A stretch of 64,000 nt of DNA from JAMXLO01 sp963791495 (GTDB taxonomy: Bacteria > Pseudomonadota > Alphaproteobacteria > Acetobacterales > Acetobacteraceae), in assembly GCA_963791495.1 (NCBI GenBank), contig CAWBST010000030.1:124001-188000 (forward strand), written 5' to 3'. The notes beneath the pieces are model-generated. The model did not search any database. It was not told the origin of the DNA and saw only the letters and a list, made by a program, of their open reading frames with translations. Shown piece after piece: positions 17,347 to 26,370 of this stretch (positions are counted from its first letter, which is position 1; each line of letters starts with the position of its first letter). The position numbers and the translations under genes are program-made.

Positions 17347-18885
17347 ATGAATGGCGCCGAAAGCCTCGTCCACACCCTGCTGAAAAGCGGCGTCGACACG
17401 TGCTTCTGCAATCCGGGCACATCGGAGATGCACTTTGTGGCGGCACTGGACCGGGTGCCCGGTATGCGCTGCGTGCTGGGCCTGTTTGAGGGCGTGGTAA
17501 CGGGTGCGGCTGACGGCTACGCGCGCATGTCCGGCAAGCCGGCGGCGACATTGCTGCATTGCGGGCCTGGGCTCGCGAATGGATTGGCCAACCTGCACAA
17601 CGCTCGCCGCGCGCAGACACCGATCGTCAACATCGTGGGCGACCAGGCGACCTATCATCGCCCGAACGACGCACCGCTGACCGCGGACACCGAGGGCTGG
17701 GCGCGCGGGGCGTCGGCCTGGGTTCGTACCGCTACGTCATCCGCCACGGTGGGGGCCGATGCCGCCGTGGCGGTGCAGGCCGCGCGCACCCATCCTGGCC
17801 AGATCGCCACGCTGATCCTGCCGTCCGACACATCCTGGGATGAGGGTGGCGTGATCGCCGAGGCACTGCCGGTGCCGCCGAAGCCGCGCTCTGATCCCGC
17901 GCAGGTGCGCAACGCTGCCGACATCCTGCGACGCGGCCTGCCCACACTGATCGTGCTGGGGGGCGAGGCGGTGTGCGCAGAGGCGCTGGAGAACGCGCAT
18001 CGGATTGCGGCGGCGACGGGAGCGCGGCTGATCGCTCAAGGGGCGAATGCGCGCGTTTCGCGCGGTCGAGGGCGCGTGCCGGTCGATCGCATCCCGTACG
18101 TCGTCGACACCGCGGTGAAGGCGCTGGCCGGTACGCGGCACGTCATCCTGTGTGGGCTGCGGAAGCCCGTGACGTTCTTCGCCTATCCGAACAAGCCGAC
18201 CACGCCGGTGCCGCCGGATGCCGACATCCACGTGCTGGCGCGCACCGACCAGGACGCGGCGGAGGCGCTGGCGCGGCTGGCGGACGAACTCGCCGCCCCA
18301 CGCGCCGCGATCCCCGATCCGGGTCCTCGTCCGGAGCCGGTCCGTGGCAAGCTGACGCCGGAGTCGGTCGCCGCCACTCTGTCGGCGCTGCTGCCGGAGC
18401 AGGCGGTGGTGACGGACGAGGCGGTCACCTTCGGGCGCGGGTTCTTCCCGTTCACCTATGCCGCCGAACCGCATGACTGGCTGAACTCCACCGGCGGTGC
18501 GATCGGCTGCGGCCCGCCGCTTGCCACCGGCGCCGCGGTGGGCGCCCCTGGCCGGCGCGTGATCGCGCTGCAGGCCGACGGCTCGGCCATGTATACGCTG
18601 CAGGCGCTGTGGACCCAGGCGCGCGAGAAGCTGGATGTCACCACGGTGCTGCTGTCCAATCGTAAGTATCAGATCCTGCTGGGGGAGCTTGCGAACGTCG
18701 GCGCCAATCCTGGGAGGACCGCACTTGATATGCTGGATCTCGGCAGTCCCGATCTCGACTGGACCAAGCTTGCCGCCGGCATGGGCGTGGAGGCGGCGCG
18801 GGCGGACACCTGCGAGCGGTTTGCCGACCTGTTCGCCCAGGCCAACGCGCGGAAGGGACCGTTCCTGATCGAGCTGGCAATCTGA
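17347..18885 (+). CDS. ThDP-dependent enzyme (acetolactate synthase large-subunit / benzoylformate decarboxylase-like)
   Basis: A 512-aa thiamine-diphosphate enzyme. The catalytic Glu is in GLFEGVVTGAADGYARMSGK (N-terminal Pyr domain, ~residue 48). The ThDP/Mg motif near the C-terminus reads QADGSAMYTLQALWT followed by LLSNRKYQIL, where the canonical GDG...NN is ADG...SN. Proteins of this exact style are usually annotated as acetolactate synthase large subunits but lack the FAD loop and a regulatory subunit, so decarboxylation or carboligation of an unknown 2-keto acid is more likely. Start ATG 17347 follows GAAAGGACCCACGC. It stands alone between the MscS and TPR genes. Confidence 0.8.
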   Translation: MNGAESLVHTLLKSGVDTCFCNPGTSEMHFVAALDRVPGMRCVLGLFEGVVTGAADGYARMSGKPAATLLHCGPGLANGLANLHNARRAQTPIVNIVGDQATYHRPNDAPLTADTEGWARGASAWVRTATSSATVGADAAVAVQAARTHPGQIATLILPSDTSWDEGGVIAEALPVPPKPRSDPAQVRNAADILRRGLPTLIVLGGEAVCAEALENAHRIAAATGARLIAQGANARVSRGRGRVPVDRIPYVVDTAVKALAGTRHVILCGLRKPVTFFAYPNKPTTPVPPDADIHVLARTDQDAAEALARLADELAAPRAAIPDPGPRPEPVRGKLTPESVAATLSALLPEQAVVTDEAVTFGRGFFPFTYAAEPHDWLNSTGGAIGCGPPLATGAAVGAPGRRVIALQADGSAMYTLQALWTQAREKLDVTTVLLSNRKYQILLGELANVGANPGRTALDMLDLGSPDLDWTKLAAGMGVEAARADTCERFADLFAQANARKGPFLIELAI

Positions 18886-18902
18886 GCCGACCCTCCCCCC
18901 AA

Positions 18903-18925
18903 CCCCCTCCCGCAAGGGGAGGGGG
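18903..18925. repeat. C-run/G-run hairpin repeat (CCCTCCCGCAAGGGGAGGG type)
   Basis: An intergenic palindrome, arms CCCTCCC and GGGAGGG around GCAA, 18 bp after the ThDP gene stop. Such strong short hairpins recur in GC-rich alphaproteobacterial intergenic DNA and may act as a terminator. Confidence 0.55.
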
Positions 18926-18982
18926 GGATAATGGTGGTGCTTGCTCCGCCACTTGCGGTTGTGCCAGAACGACCGCGAGCTC

Positions 18983-20797
18983 ATGGACACTCCGGTCGCC
19001 TCCCTGTGCCCTTGCGGCAGCGGCCTTCGCGCCGTGCGGTGCTGCAGCATGCAGCTTCAGTCGCCGCCTCCGGAGGCTATCCGCCACCTCGTTCCGCTGG
19101 TGGAGCGAGCGGTCAAGGCACATCGCCAGGGCGCGACGGAAACCGCCGAACGGCTTTGCCTCGACGTGCTGGAACTTGCGCCAGACCGTCCCGGCGCGCT
19201 GTCCATCCTGTACGACATCCGCAAGGCGCAGGGGAAAGCGCGGGCCGCAGAGGCGCTGATCCGCCGCATCGTCGCGCTTGACCCAAACAACCTCATTGCG
19301 ACCAACGAGCTCGCCCTGATCCTGCTGGGCAAGGGCAACCTGGCCGAAGCGGAGCACCATGCCCGCAACGCCGTTCGCATCGCACCGGAGAACCCGCAGG
19401 CGCACAACCTGATGGGCATGATCCTGACCGAGGCAAACCGGCCGCAGGTTGGCGAATACCACTATCGCCGCGTGTTGGAGCTGACCGGTCAGCGCGATCC
19501 GATCCTGCTCGCCAATCTGGCGTGGAACCTGAAGAACCAGGGCCGCATGAAGGAGGCACGCGCGCTCTACGAGGAATCGATCGCCGCGGCGCCGGCAATC
19601 CGCCAGACACTGCTCGGGTTCGCCCGCCTGGAAGAGGCGGACCGCAACTTCGATGCGGCCGCCGCACTTCTCGACAAGGCGGACGCGCAGTTCCCAAACG
19701 ATCTGGGTGTTCGCCTGACGCGCGCCGTGCTGCTCGGCCGCATGCGCAGATACGACGAGGCGCTGGCGATCATCGATGCGTCGGCGGATGACCAAGGGCG
19801 TTTGGGTGCGAACGAACTGCTGGAGAAGGGTCGGCTGCTCGATCAGCTTGGCCACTACGACGATGCCTGGGCGGCATACGCGGAAGGCAAGAGGCTGGCA
19901 CGCGAACTGTCGGGGCAGGCCTATCTGGACGACGAGGCGCGCCAGCAGGTCGATCGGCTGAGCAAGTTCTTCACTGCCGGAAGACTGCGGCTGGTTCCGC
20001 GCGCCCACGTGCGTGGGGACGTGCCGCAGCCGATCTTCATTCTCGGTTTCCCGCGTTCCGGCACAACGCTGGTGGAGCAGACGCTGTCCGCGCATCCGAA
20101 GATCGCCGCGGGCGACGAGCTGCCGCTGATCCACGAGATCACTGCGATCATGCCGCGCATGCTGGCAAGCCCGTTGGGTTATCCGGAGGCGCTGGCCGAG
20201 CTATGGATGGGCGATCAGCGCGAGGGCCTCGACAACCTGCGCGACTACTATCTGCAGAAGGTCCGGCAGATGGGTGTGCTGCGCGAGGGCGCGACGCGCT
20301 TCACCGACAAGATGCCTCTGAACGAGACGCATCTCGGCTTGATCGCTCTGCTGTTCCCCGAGGCGCCGCTGATCCACGTGCTGCGCCATCCGCTCGACAT
20401 CATGGTGTCGGCGTTCTCCAACCAGTTCACTCATGGCTTCTTCTGCGCCTATGACCTGGAGACGGCAGCGCGTCACTATGTGCGGGTGATGGACCTGGTG
20501 CAGCACTATCGCGCCGAGATGACGCTGCGCTATCTGCCGATCCGCTACGAGGACATTGTCGCCGACCAGGAAGCCAGCGTGCGCGCAATGCTCGCGTTCG
20601 TCGGCGAGGATTTTGACCGCGCCTGCCTGACGTTCCATAAGAACCGCCGCTACGCGCGCACCGCCAGCTACGCGCAGGTGACCGAGCCGCTGTACGAGCG
20701 TTCGGTGCATCGCTACCGCCATTATCGCGCTCACCTCGAGCCGGTGCTGCCGATCCTGCGGCCAGTCATCGAGCGTCTCGGCTACACGGTGGACTGA
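18983..20797 (+). CDS. TPR-repeat sulfotransferase with N-terminal SEC-C-type zinc motif
   Basis: About 604 aa from ATG 18983. It opens with a Cys cluster MDTPVASLCPCGSGLRAVRC (SEC-C-like C-x-C-G-S-G...C-C), followed by ~8 tetratricopeptide-type helices (residues ~40-330, e.g. NNLIATNELALILLGKGNLA). The C-terminal sulfotransferase domain has a PAPS-binding loop PIFILGFPRSGTTLVEQTLS near 350 and the later IHVLRHPLDIMVSAFSNQFT (3'-phosphate-binding R...S). Substrate recognition probably uses the TPR superhelix. The reaction would be sulfate transfer from PAPS to an unknown acceptor. Its stop overlaps the start of the next TPR gene (ATGA), so the two are translationally coupled. Confidence 0.88.
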   Translation: MDTPVASLCPCGSGLRAVRCCSMQLQSPPPEAIRHLVPLVERAVKAHRQGATETAERLCLDVLELAPDRPGALSILYDIRKAQGKARAAEALIRRIVALDPNNLIATNELALILLGKGNLAEAEHHARNAVRIAPENPQAHNLMGMILTEANRPQVGEYHYRRVLELTGQRDPILLANLAWNLKNQGRMKEARALYEESIAAAPAIRQTLLGFARLEEADRNFDAAAALLDKADAQFPNDLGVRLTRAVLLGRMRRYDEALAIIDASADDQGRLGANELLEKGRLLDQLGHYDDAWAAYAEGKRLARELSGQAYLDDEARQQVDRLSKFFTAGRLRLVPRAHVRGDVPQPIFILGFPRSGTTLVEQTLSAHPKIAAGDELPLIHEITAIMPRMLASPLGYPEALAELWMGDQREGLDNLRDYYLQKVRQMGVLREGATRFTDKMPLNETHLGLIALLFPEAPLIHVLRHPLDIMVSAFSNQFTHGFFCAYDLETAARHYVRVMDLVQHYRAEMTLRYLPIRYEDIVADQEASVRAMLAFVGEDFDRACLTFHKNRRYARTASYAQVTEPLYERSVHRYRHYRAHLEPVLPILRPVIERLGYTVD

Positions 20798-22212
20798 TGG
20801 AGACGCCCGCGGCGGGCACTGTTTCGCTGCCGATCGGCGAGGTTCTGCGCATCGCCAATGAATACGAGCGCGGCGGACGGCTGGACGACGCGACGCGGCT
20901 GCTCAACCACATCCTACGCGTCGCACCGGATCAGGGCGATGCGCTGCATCTCGCGGGCATCGTCGCATTTCGCCAGGGTGACGTCGCGAAATCACTCCAT
21001 CTGCTGGAGCGCTCGCTCGTGTACGGCATCGATACGCCGCTTTACCTGCGCAATATCTGCGAAGTGTATCGCGCGGCAGGTCGGCTCGATGAGGCGCTCG
21101 ATGCCGCGCGTCGTGCCACCGCGCTGGCGCCGGCCGATCCGCTGTGCCTGCACAACCAGGCCGTCATCCACTATCACCGGGTGGAGCTTGACGCGGCACT
21201 TGACTGCGCCGGACGCGCACTGCGTATCGATCCGAGCCTGCCCGGGGCGCATTTCGTGCGTGCTGAGGCGCTGTTGCTGCGCGGCGAGTGGGCTGAAGGT
21301 TGGGACGAATACGAATGGCGCTTCCGCATCGGCGGTGCGGCACCGCTGATGCCGCCGACCAGCAAGCCGCAGTGGGATGGCGGGGCTTTGCCGGACCGTA
21401 GGTTGTTGCTGGTGGCCGATCAGGGATTTGGCGACGTCATCCAGTTCGCGCGCTACATCCCCTGGGCTGCCGAACGCTGCCCTGATATCGCGATCGCCGG
21501 CAGCGTCGAGATGCGGCCGCTGCTGCAGCAGATCGCCCCCGGCGTGCCGCAGTTCGTTAGCTGGCAGGACGCGCCCAACTACGCGGTCTTTTGTGCGCTG
21601 TCGAGCCTCCCTCGGTTGGCGGGCACGCGCATCGAGAACGTGCCTGCACCGACGCCCTATCTGCGCGCGGACCCGAAACGCGCGGCGCAATGGGCGAAGC
21701 GGATGGACGGTCTTGTGCCGCGTGGCTTTCGCCGCGTCGGCGTGATCTGGGCCGGCCGGCCGACACACAACAACGATCGGAACCGTTCGGCGCTGCTCGC
21801 CGATTTTCGGCCGCTGGCCGATGTGGGTGGGATTGCGCTGCTGGCCTTGCAGAAGGGACCGAGGACCGACCAGGCCGGCGCGTTTTACGGGCGCGCGCCG
21901 CTGATCAACATCGGCGCCGAGATCCACGACTACGACGACACGATGGCGATCCTCGACAATCTGGACCTGCTGGTGACGGTCGATACTTCGGTCGCGCATC
22001 TGGCGGGCGCGATGGGAAGGCCGGCGTGGATCATGCTGCCGCGCGCGCCGGACTGGCGGTGGCTGCTCGATCGCAGCGATACGCCGTGGTACCCGAGCGC
22101 GCGGCTGTTCCGCCAGGAGACCGCGCGCCGGTGGGACGATGTAGCGCAGGCGATTGCGGCGGAGCTGGCGGAGCGCGCGTGGGACGCAATGCCGATCAGC
22201 CGGCGCGCGTGA
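20797..22212 (+). CDS. TPR-repeat glycosyltransferase-like protein
   Basis: A 471-aa protein with TPR helices over residues ~10-175 (e.g. LDDATRLLNHILRVAPDQGD, ATALAPADPLCLHNQAVIHY) and a C-terminal GT-B-like half. That half shows LLLVADQGFGDVIQFARYIP, GVIWAGRPTHNNDRNRSALL and LDLLVTVDTSVAHLAGAMGR, the latter being the nucleotide-sugar-site region shared with heptosyltransferase-like (GT9-type) proteins. This architecture is frequent beside TPR sulfotransferases. A role in glycan modification is inferred; the acceptor is unknown. It starts on the last base of the previous stop codon and overlaps the convergent CoA transferase by 17 bp. Confidence 0.8.
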   Translation: METPAAGTVSLPIGEVLRIANEYERGGRLDDATRLLNHILRVAPDQGDALHLAGIVAFRQGDVAKSLHLLERSLVYGIDTPLYLRNICEVYRAAGRLDEALDAARRATALAPADPLCLHNQAVIHYHRVELDAALDCAGRALRIDPSLPGAHFVRAEALLLRGEWAEGWDEYEWRFRIGGAAPLMPPTSKPQWDGGALPDRRLLLVADQGFGDVIQFARYIPWAAERCPDIAIAGSVEMRPLLQQIAPGVPQFVSWQDAPNYAVFCALSSLPRLAGTRIENVPAPTPYLRADPKRAAQWAKRMDGLVPRGFRRVGVIWAGRPTHNNDRNRSALLADFRPLADVGGIALLALQKGPRTDQAGAFYGRAPLINIGAEIHDYDDTMAILDNLDLLVTVDTSVAHLAGAMGRPAWIMLPRAPDWRWLLDRSDTPWYPSARLFRQETARRWDDVAQAIAAELAERAWDAMPISRRA

Positions 22213-23384
22213 CTGCCTCGATTTCGTCGTCGCCGTAGCCGAGCTCGCGCAACACCTCGTCAGTGTGTTCGCCGAGCGCCGGCCACAACCGTCGCACCGA
22301 TGGCGGCGATGCGGAGAATTGCGCCGGGATCGCGGTGATGGTGACGTCGCCATCGATCGGATGCCGCGCTCGCTGGAAGAAGCCCGTCTCCTGCAGGTAT
22401 TCGTCCTTCAGCAGGTCTTCCAGCGTATTGGCCGGTCCGCATGGAATGTCGAGCGCACTCAGCGTCGCCAGCCATTCCGCCGTCGTGCGTTCGCGCATCC
22501 CTTCGGTCAGCACCGCGTAAAGCGCGTCGACATTGTCCGATCGCGCGGCGATGGTGGCGAAGCGCGGGTCGTCGATCAGCGACGCGCGGCCCATCGCCTC
22601 GAACAGCCTGCCCCAGTGCGCGTCGCTCACCGCGATGACGGAGATGTAGCCGTCCCTGGTCGCATAGGGCCGCCTGTGCGGCGTCAGCATCCGTGGATAG
22701 CCGAGACCCAGTTCCGGCCGGTTGAACACCGCGCCCCACATATGCTCCACCAGGAGGAACGACAGCATTGTCTCCAGCATGGGCACGTGGACTTCCTGGC
22801 CTTGCCCCGTGCGCTCGCGATGGAACAGAGCCATCCCAATCATCGACGCCAGCATCTGTCCGGTCAGCTTGTCCACGATGACGCTGGGCACATAGCGCGG
22901 CGCACCGTCGGGGCCGGCATTCAGTGCGGCCATGCCGCTCATGCCCTGGATCAGGTCATCGAACGCGGGATGTTCCTGCTTGCTGCTGCCCTTGCGGAAA
23001 CCGGACGCGCACGCGTAGACCAGACGCGGATTGCGCGCAGACAGCGCGGCATAGCCGAGGCCAAGCCGCTCCACCGCGCCGAGCCGCATGTTGTGCACGA
23101 AGACATCGGCGCCGTCGATCAGTCGCAGCAGTGCATCGCGTGCGGCTGGACTCTTCAGGTTCAGCACCACGCTTCGCTTGTTGCGATTGAGCATGGCGAA
23201 GTAGCTGCCCATGCCGGTGTCGCTGTGCGGCCCGATCCAGCGGCAGTTGTCGCCCTCCGGCGACTTCGACCTTGATCACATCGGCACCCATGTCGCCCAG
23301 CGTCTGCGTGGCGAATGGTCCGAGGACAACAGTGGTGAGGTCGATAACCCGAACGCCGGCGAGCGGACCGCGCGGCACTGTCAA
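22196..23384 (-). pseudogene. CaiB/BaiF-type CoA transferase, single frameshift
   Basis: A family III CoA transferase (transfers CoA between carboxylates such as formyl/oxalyl-CoA or carnitine). The N-terminal ~40 codons (GPLAGVRVIDLTTVVLGPFA, GDMGADVIKVE) are in one frame from a TTG 23384 or GTG 23378. From the expected PEGDNCRWIGPHSDTGMGSY onward the gene continues in the next frame to the stop at 22196. One extra base near 23264 (in GTCGAAGTCG on the minus strand) explains it. The rest is intact: NRNKRSVVLNLKSPAARDAL with RNKRS, GADVFVHNMR and IQGMSG. With no other lesions, the break is recent or a sequence error. It starts at the hepT stop. Confidence 0.8.
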
Positions 23385-23731
23385 CCGCGGTCTCCAGTAT
23401 CGGGTGGGACGAGCGGGAGAAGCAGTGAGACCAATCCTGGCAGCTTGGCCGTACACACGTCCCAGAGGACGTCCAGACTGACGTTGGAGTAATTGTGAAT
23501 CAGCCTATTCCGCATGCCGACGATATCGCGCCACGGAATCTGAGGATGCGTGCTACGGAAATTCTGCGAGACCTTGGTTGCGGCCTCTCCGACGACCTCG
23601 ATGCTTCGTGCGACTGCGTTCTGATGCAACCTGCTGGACGCGAACTGCGCCCGATCCAGCGCAGCGACAAAGCCGATCGCCTCACGGGCAGCCACGAGCA
23701 TATCGAGCAGCAGTGCTTCATCCCGAGACAT
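23381..23731 (-). CDS. hepT: HepT-family HEPN toxin (DUF86)
   Basis: A 116-aa helical HEPN-domain protein with the catalytic R-x4-6-H motif at residues 74-79 (RNRLIH, followed by NY) and the SIEVVGEAATKVSQNFR helix typical of HepT/DUF86. HepT is an RNase-like toxin neutralised by a paired MNT-type nucleotidyltransferase, which in studied systems polyadenylates a Tyr next to the HEPN active site; such a Tyr follows His79 here (HNY). The gene starts inside the antitoxin's 3' end (14-bp overlap), the usual order. No damage is seen. Confidence 0.9.
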   Translation of the reverse strand: MSRDEALLLDMLVAAREAIGFVAALDRAQFASSRLHQNAVARSIEVVGEAATKVSQNFRSTHPQIPWRDIVGMRNRLIHNYSNVSLDVLWDVCTAKLPGLVSLLLPLVPPDTGDRG

Positions 23732-24038
23732 AAACCGGCTGTGCTTCCTGCAATATCCGGCGTCGCCGCAGGTAGTTGCGACTCTCTTCGACGGCTTGAC
23801 GTTCGACCAGGTCCACCGGTCGTCCGATCACCTGCTGCAGTGCTTCCTCCATATCCAACAGAGCGGTGATGTCGGACTTTGTCCCCGGCTCGAACTCGAC
23901 CAGGAAATCGGCATCGCTACGGGTTGGATCGAAGTCTTCACCGCGTGCAGCGGAACCGAAGACATCCAGCCGACGAACATGGAACCGACGGCATAGCTCG
24001 GCTAGCGCGTCCAGTCGGCTACTGACGAGGGCATGCAT
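23718..24038 (-). CDS. mntA: MntA-type minimal nucleotidyltransferase antitoxin
   Basis: A 106-aa minimal nucleotidyltransferase. The active-site signature GSAARGEDFD begins at residue 28 and the two metal-binding Asp are in SDADFLVEFE (residues 42 and 44). Such proteins partner HEPN toxins and block them by AMP/oligo-adenylate transfer to a Tyr near the HEPN active site. It is the upstream gene of the pair, with the toxin gene overlapping its 3' end, so the two make a complete module. It lies between the frameshifted CoA transferase and the ThDP lyase gene. Confidence 0.9.
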   Translation of the reverse strand: MHALVSSRLDALAELCRRFHVRRLDVFGSAARGEDFDPTRSDADFLVEFEPGTKSDITALLDMEEALQQVIGRPVDLVERQAVEESRNYLRRRRILQEAQPVYVSG

Positions 24039-24145
24039 CGATTGGTCCCACTGCCATGACCATCAAATCAGTGGCAATATGGCGGAAAGCAAGAGGCGGA
24101 GCAAAGCGCTCCGCCTCCGTGGTTCTCCGTGTCTCTTGGCAAAAC

Positions 24146-25804
24146 CTAGCTGTGCCAGCGGAACTCCTGTGCCTTCCGCTGCGAGCCCAGGCTGAGCTTG
24201 ACGTTGACCAACGCCGGCCCCCTGAAGTTCATCGCCTCGTCGAGCGCGCCACGCAGATCCTTCGGGTCCTCGACATAGAAGCCCCTGCCTCCGAACGCTT
24301 CCATCATCAGGTCGTAGCGGGCGCCCCAGATCAGCGTGTTCGGCCGCATGTTGAGCATCGGGTTGTTCGGGATCTCTTCCATGCCCGGCCCGATGCCGCC
24401 GTTGTTGAACACGACGATCTTGGCCGGCATCCCATAACGACACAGCGTCTCCATCTCCATGCCGGAGAAGCCGATCGCCGAGTCACCCGAGACGTGGATG
24501 ATCGGCTTGTCGGGATGCACGACGCAGGCGGCGATGACGATACCAAGGCCGACGCCCATCGTGCCGTAGCTGCCGGCATCCAATCGCGAGCGCGCGTTGT
24601 AGTTCGGCAACTGGGTGCGCCCGATGTCCATCGTGCTGGCGCCCTCGCTGCAGATGATCGCGTTCTTCGGCGCCCAGGCTGCGACGTCACGGAGCAGGCG
24701 ATAGTAGCCGCCCGGCGCCGAGTCATCAGCGATCTGCGGCGCGATCAGCGCCGCGTTCTCGGCCGACTTCTTGGCGATCGCCGCGCGCCACGGCGTCTCC
24801 TTCGGATAGAACCACTGCCGTGAGGCGAGCGCCTGGTTGAGTTGCCCGACGATTGCCTTGCCGTCGCCGACCAGCGCGACCTCGGCCGGCTTGTTCTGGT
24901 GCATCGCCTCCGGCTCGATGTCGAGCTGGATGACGCGCACGTCCTTGTTGTAGCGCGGCGGCAGGCCGAAATGCATGATCCAGTTGAAGCGCGCGCCCAT
25001 CAGGAACACGACATCGGCCTGTTGCAACGCGAGGCTGCGCGATGCGCCGACCGACAGCGGATGGTCATCCGGCATCACACCCTTGCCCATCGGCGAGGCC
25101 AGGAACGGCAGCTGCGTCTTCTCGATGAACGCGCGCACTTCGTCCTCGGCGCGCGAGAAGGCCATGCCCTTGCCGATGATGACGAGGGGCCGCTCGGCAG
25201 ACTGCAGCACGTTCAGCGCCTGGTCGATGTACTCCGGCATCGTCTGGATGCGCGGCGGGTCCGGGCATTTCGCGGCCTCGACTACCTTGTCCGTGTCGCA
25301 TGAGCCGGTGATGATGTCGTCAGCGATGTCGAGGTAGGTCGCACCCGGCCTTCCGTAGATCGATTGCCTGACCGCCATCTCCACGTAGAACGGAATGCGG
25401 TTCACGTGCTCGATGGCGTGCGCCCATTTGCTGACCGGCGTCGCGATCACCACCTGGCGCTCTTCCTGGAAGGCGCCCATGCCGTTGCGGTAGGTCTCCG
25501 ATGCGCCACCGATCAACAGCATCGGCCAGCAATTCGACTGCGCGTTCGCCAGCCCCGCAAGGCCGTGGATGACGCCTGGACCGGTCACGACAATGCACGC
25601 TCCGGGGCGGCCGGTCAGATAGCCGACGGCACCGGCGGCATAGGATGCGGTCTGCTCGTTGCGCATGCCGATATAGGGAAGACCGACCTTCTGCGCTGCC
25701 TCGGCGAGCGGTCCGACCGGGAACCCGACCACGCCAAACATATACTGCACGCCTTGTTCCTTGAGGCTCTTCGCCAGCAAATCGGCGCCTTTGATCTCAG
25801 CCAT
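24146..25804 (-). CDS. 2-hydroxyacyl-CoA lyase / oxalyl-CoA decarboxylase family ThDP enzyme
   Basis: A 552-aa ThDP enzyme very similar in motif order to peroxisomal 2-hydroxyacyl-CoA lyase and bacterial oxalyl-CoA decarboxylase. It shows GVVGFPVGPLAEAAQKVGLP, IGMRNEQTASYAAGAVGYLT with the catalytic Glu, SIYGRPGATYLDIADDI, ARFNWIMHFGLPPRYNKDV, and the ThDP motif VSGDSAIGFSGMEMETLCRY...NN. Known enzymes cleave 2-hydroxyacyl-CoA to formyl-CoA plus aldehyde, or decarboxylate oxalyl-CoA. Two CaiB-type CoA transferases in the window fit a formyl-/oxalyl-CoA theme, which is an inference. Lyase versus decarboxylase is unresolved. Confidence 0.85.
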   Translation of the reverse strand: MAEIKGADLLAKSLKEQGVQYMFGVVGFPVGPLAEAAQKVGLPYIGMRNEQTASYAAGAVGYLTGRPGACIVVTGPGVIHGLAGLANAQSNCWPMLLIGGASETYRNGMGAFQEERQVVIATPVSKWAHAIEHVNRIPFYVEMAVRQSIYGRPGATYLDIADDIITGSCDTDKVVEAAKCPDPPRIQTMPEYIDQALNVLQSAERPLVIIGKGMAFSRAEDEVRAFIEKTQLPFLASPMGKGVMPDDHPLSVGASRSLALQQADVVFLMGARFNWIMHFGLPPRYNKDVRVIQLDIEPEAMHQNKPAEVALVGDGKAIVGQLNQALASRQWFYPKETPWRAAIAKKSAENAALIAPQIADDSAPGGYYRLLRDVAAWAPKNAIICSEGASTMDIGRTQLPNYNARSRLDAGSYGTMGVGLGIVIAACVVHPDKPIIHVSGDSAIGFSGMEMETLCRYGMPAKIVVFNNGGIGPGMEEIPNNPMLNMRPNTLIWGARYDLMMEAFGGRGFYVEDPKDLRGALDEAMNFRGPALVNVKLSLGSQRKAQEFRWHS

Positions 25805-26370
25805 GTTTCCTCCTGTCAGCGGGCGGCCACGACCGGGCCCCGTACGAAAAAAGCCGAACGACGATCACATTACGCATATATGGCGCCACGGCAAATGGAG
25901 CTATCCCGGCGGCGGCACCTCGTTGCGCCGCCGGCATCAGTGACAAGCTGAACGATGTAGCGGGCGGCGTCAAATTTTTGCCGGCATCAGCCAGCACGCC
26001 GCTGAGCAGCGCTGACCGGTCGGGATCAGCGCGGCTTCAATACCGCCCATGCGACGTCCCTGTCATTGCGAGGAGCGCAGCGACGCGGCAATCTCCACCG
26101 AGTTGTGCGCGCAATGCTCGATGGGGATTGCTTCGTCGCTACGCTCCTAACAAGAAACCCCGACACCGGCCTCGCCTCTTCCGTCATTCCCCCGCAAGCG
26201 GGAATCCAGTACACTGGTGAGACCTCGCCACGCTGGATTCCCGCTTGCGCGGGAATGACGGGTGGAAGCTGCGCGCGACGAACTGCGCCAGTCTCATCCA
26301 GGGCGGGTCTGCCCGACGGCCGGTGAGGAACTCGCAATGACAGTGGTTGGCGGCATTGCACAGAACACCA
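25805..26370. other. 566-bp intergenic stretch carrying two repeat elements
   Basis: It holds an inverted pair of the GATTGCTTCG-type element (about 26059-26158: GTCATTGCGAGGAGCG on the left, its inverted counterpart near 26133-26158) and a palindrome with 27-bp arms at 26183-26209 and 26233-26259, sister to the one at 15115-15191. The first ~250 bp contain the ThDP lyase promoter region and nothing else recognisable; the last ~110 bp precede the end of the RraA-like gene. Confidence 0.7.
26183..26259. repeat. Palindromic repeat, sister copy of 15115-15191
   Basis: Arms GTCATTCCCCCGCAAGCGGG... (26183-26209) and its inverted complement (26233-26259), one mismatch. The 23-bp spacer also resembles that of the first copy (both contain GTAC, GGTG and CCTCG in the same order), so the whole ~77-bp unit is the repeat. 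Confidence 0.88.

Noticed and set aside
17737..19050. 437-codon minus frame across the ThDP enzyme gene
   Set aside because: Fully antisense to a strong gene with conserved catalytic motifs; the translated product has no recognisable domain.
22154..23275. 373-codon plus frame opposite the frameshifted CoA transferase
   Set aside because: The minus-strand protein has an unmistakable CaiB signature; the plus frame is its complement.
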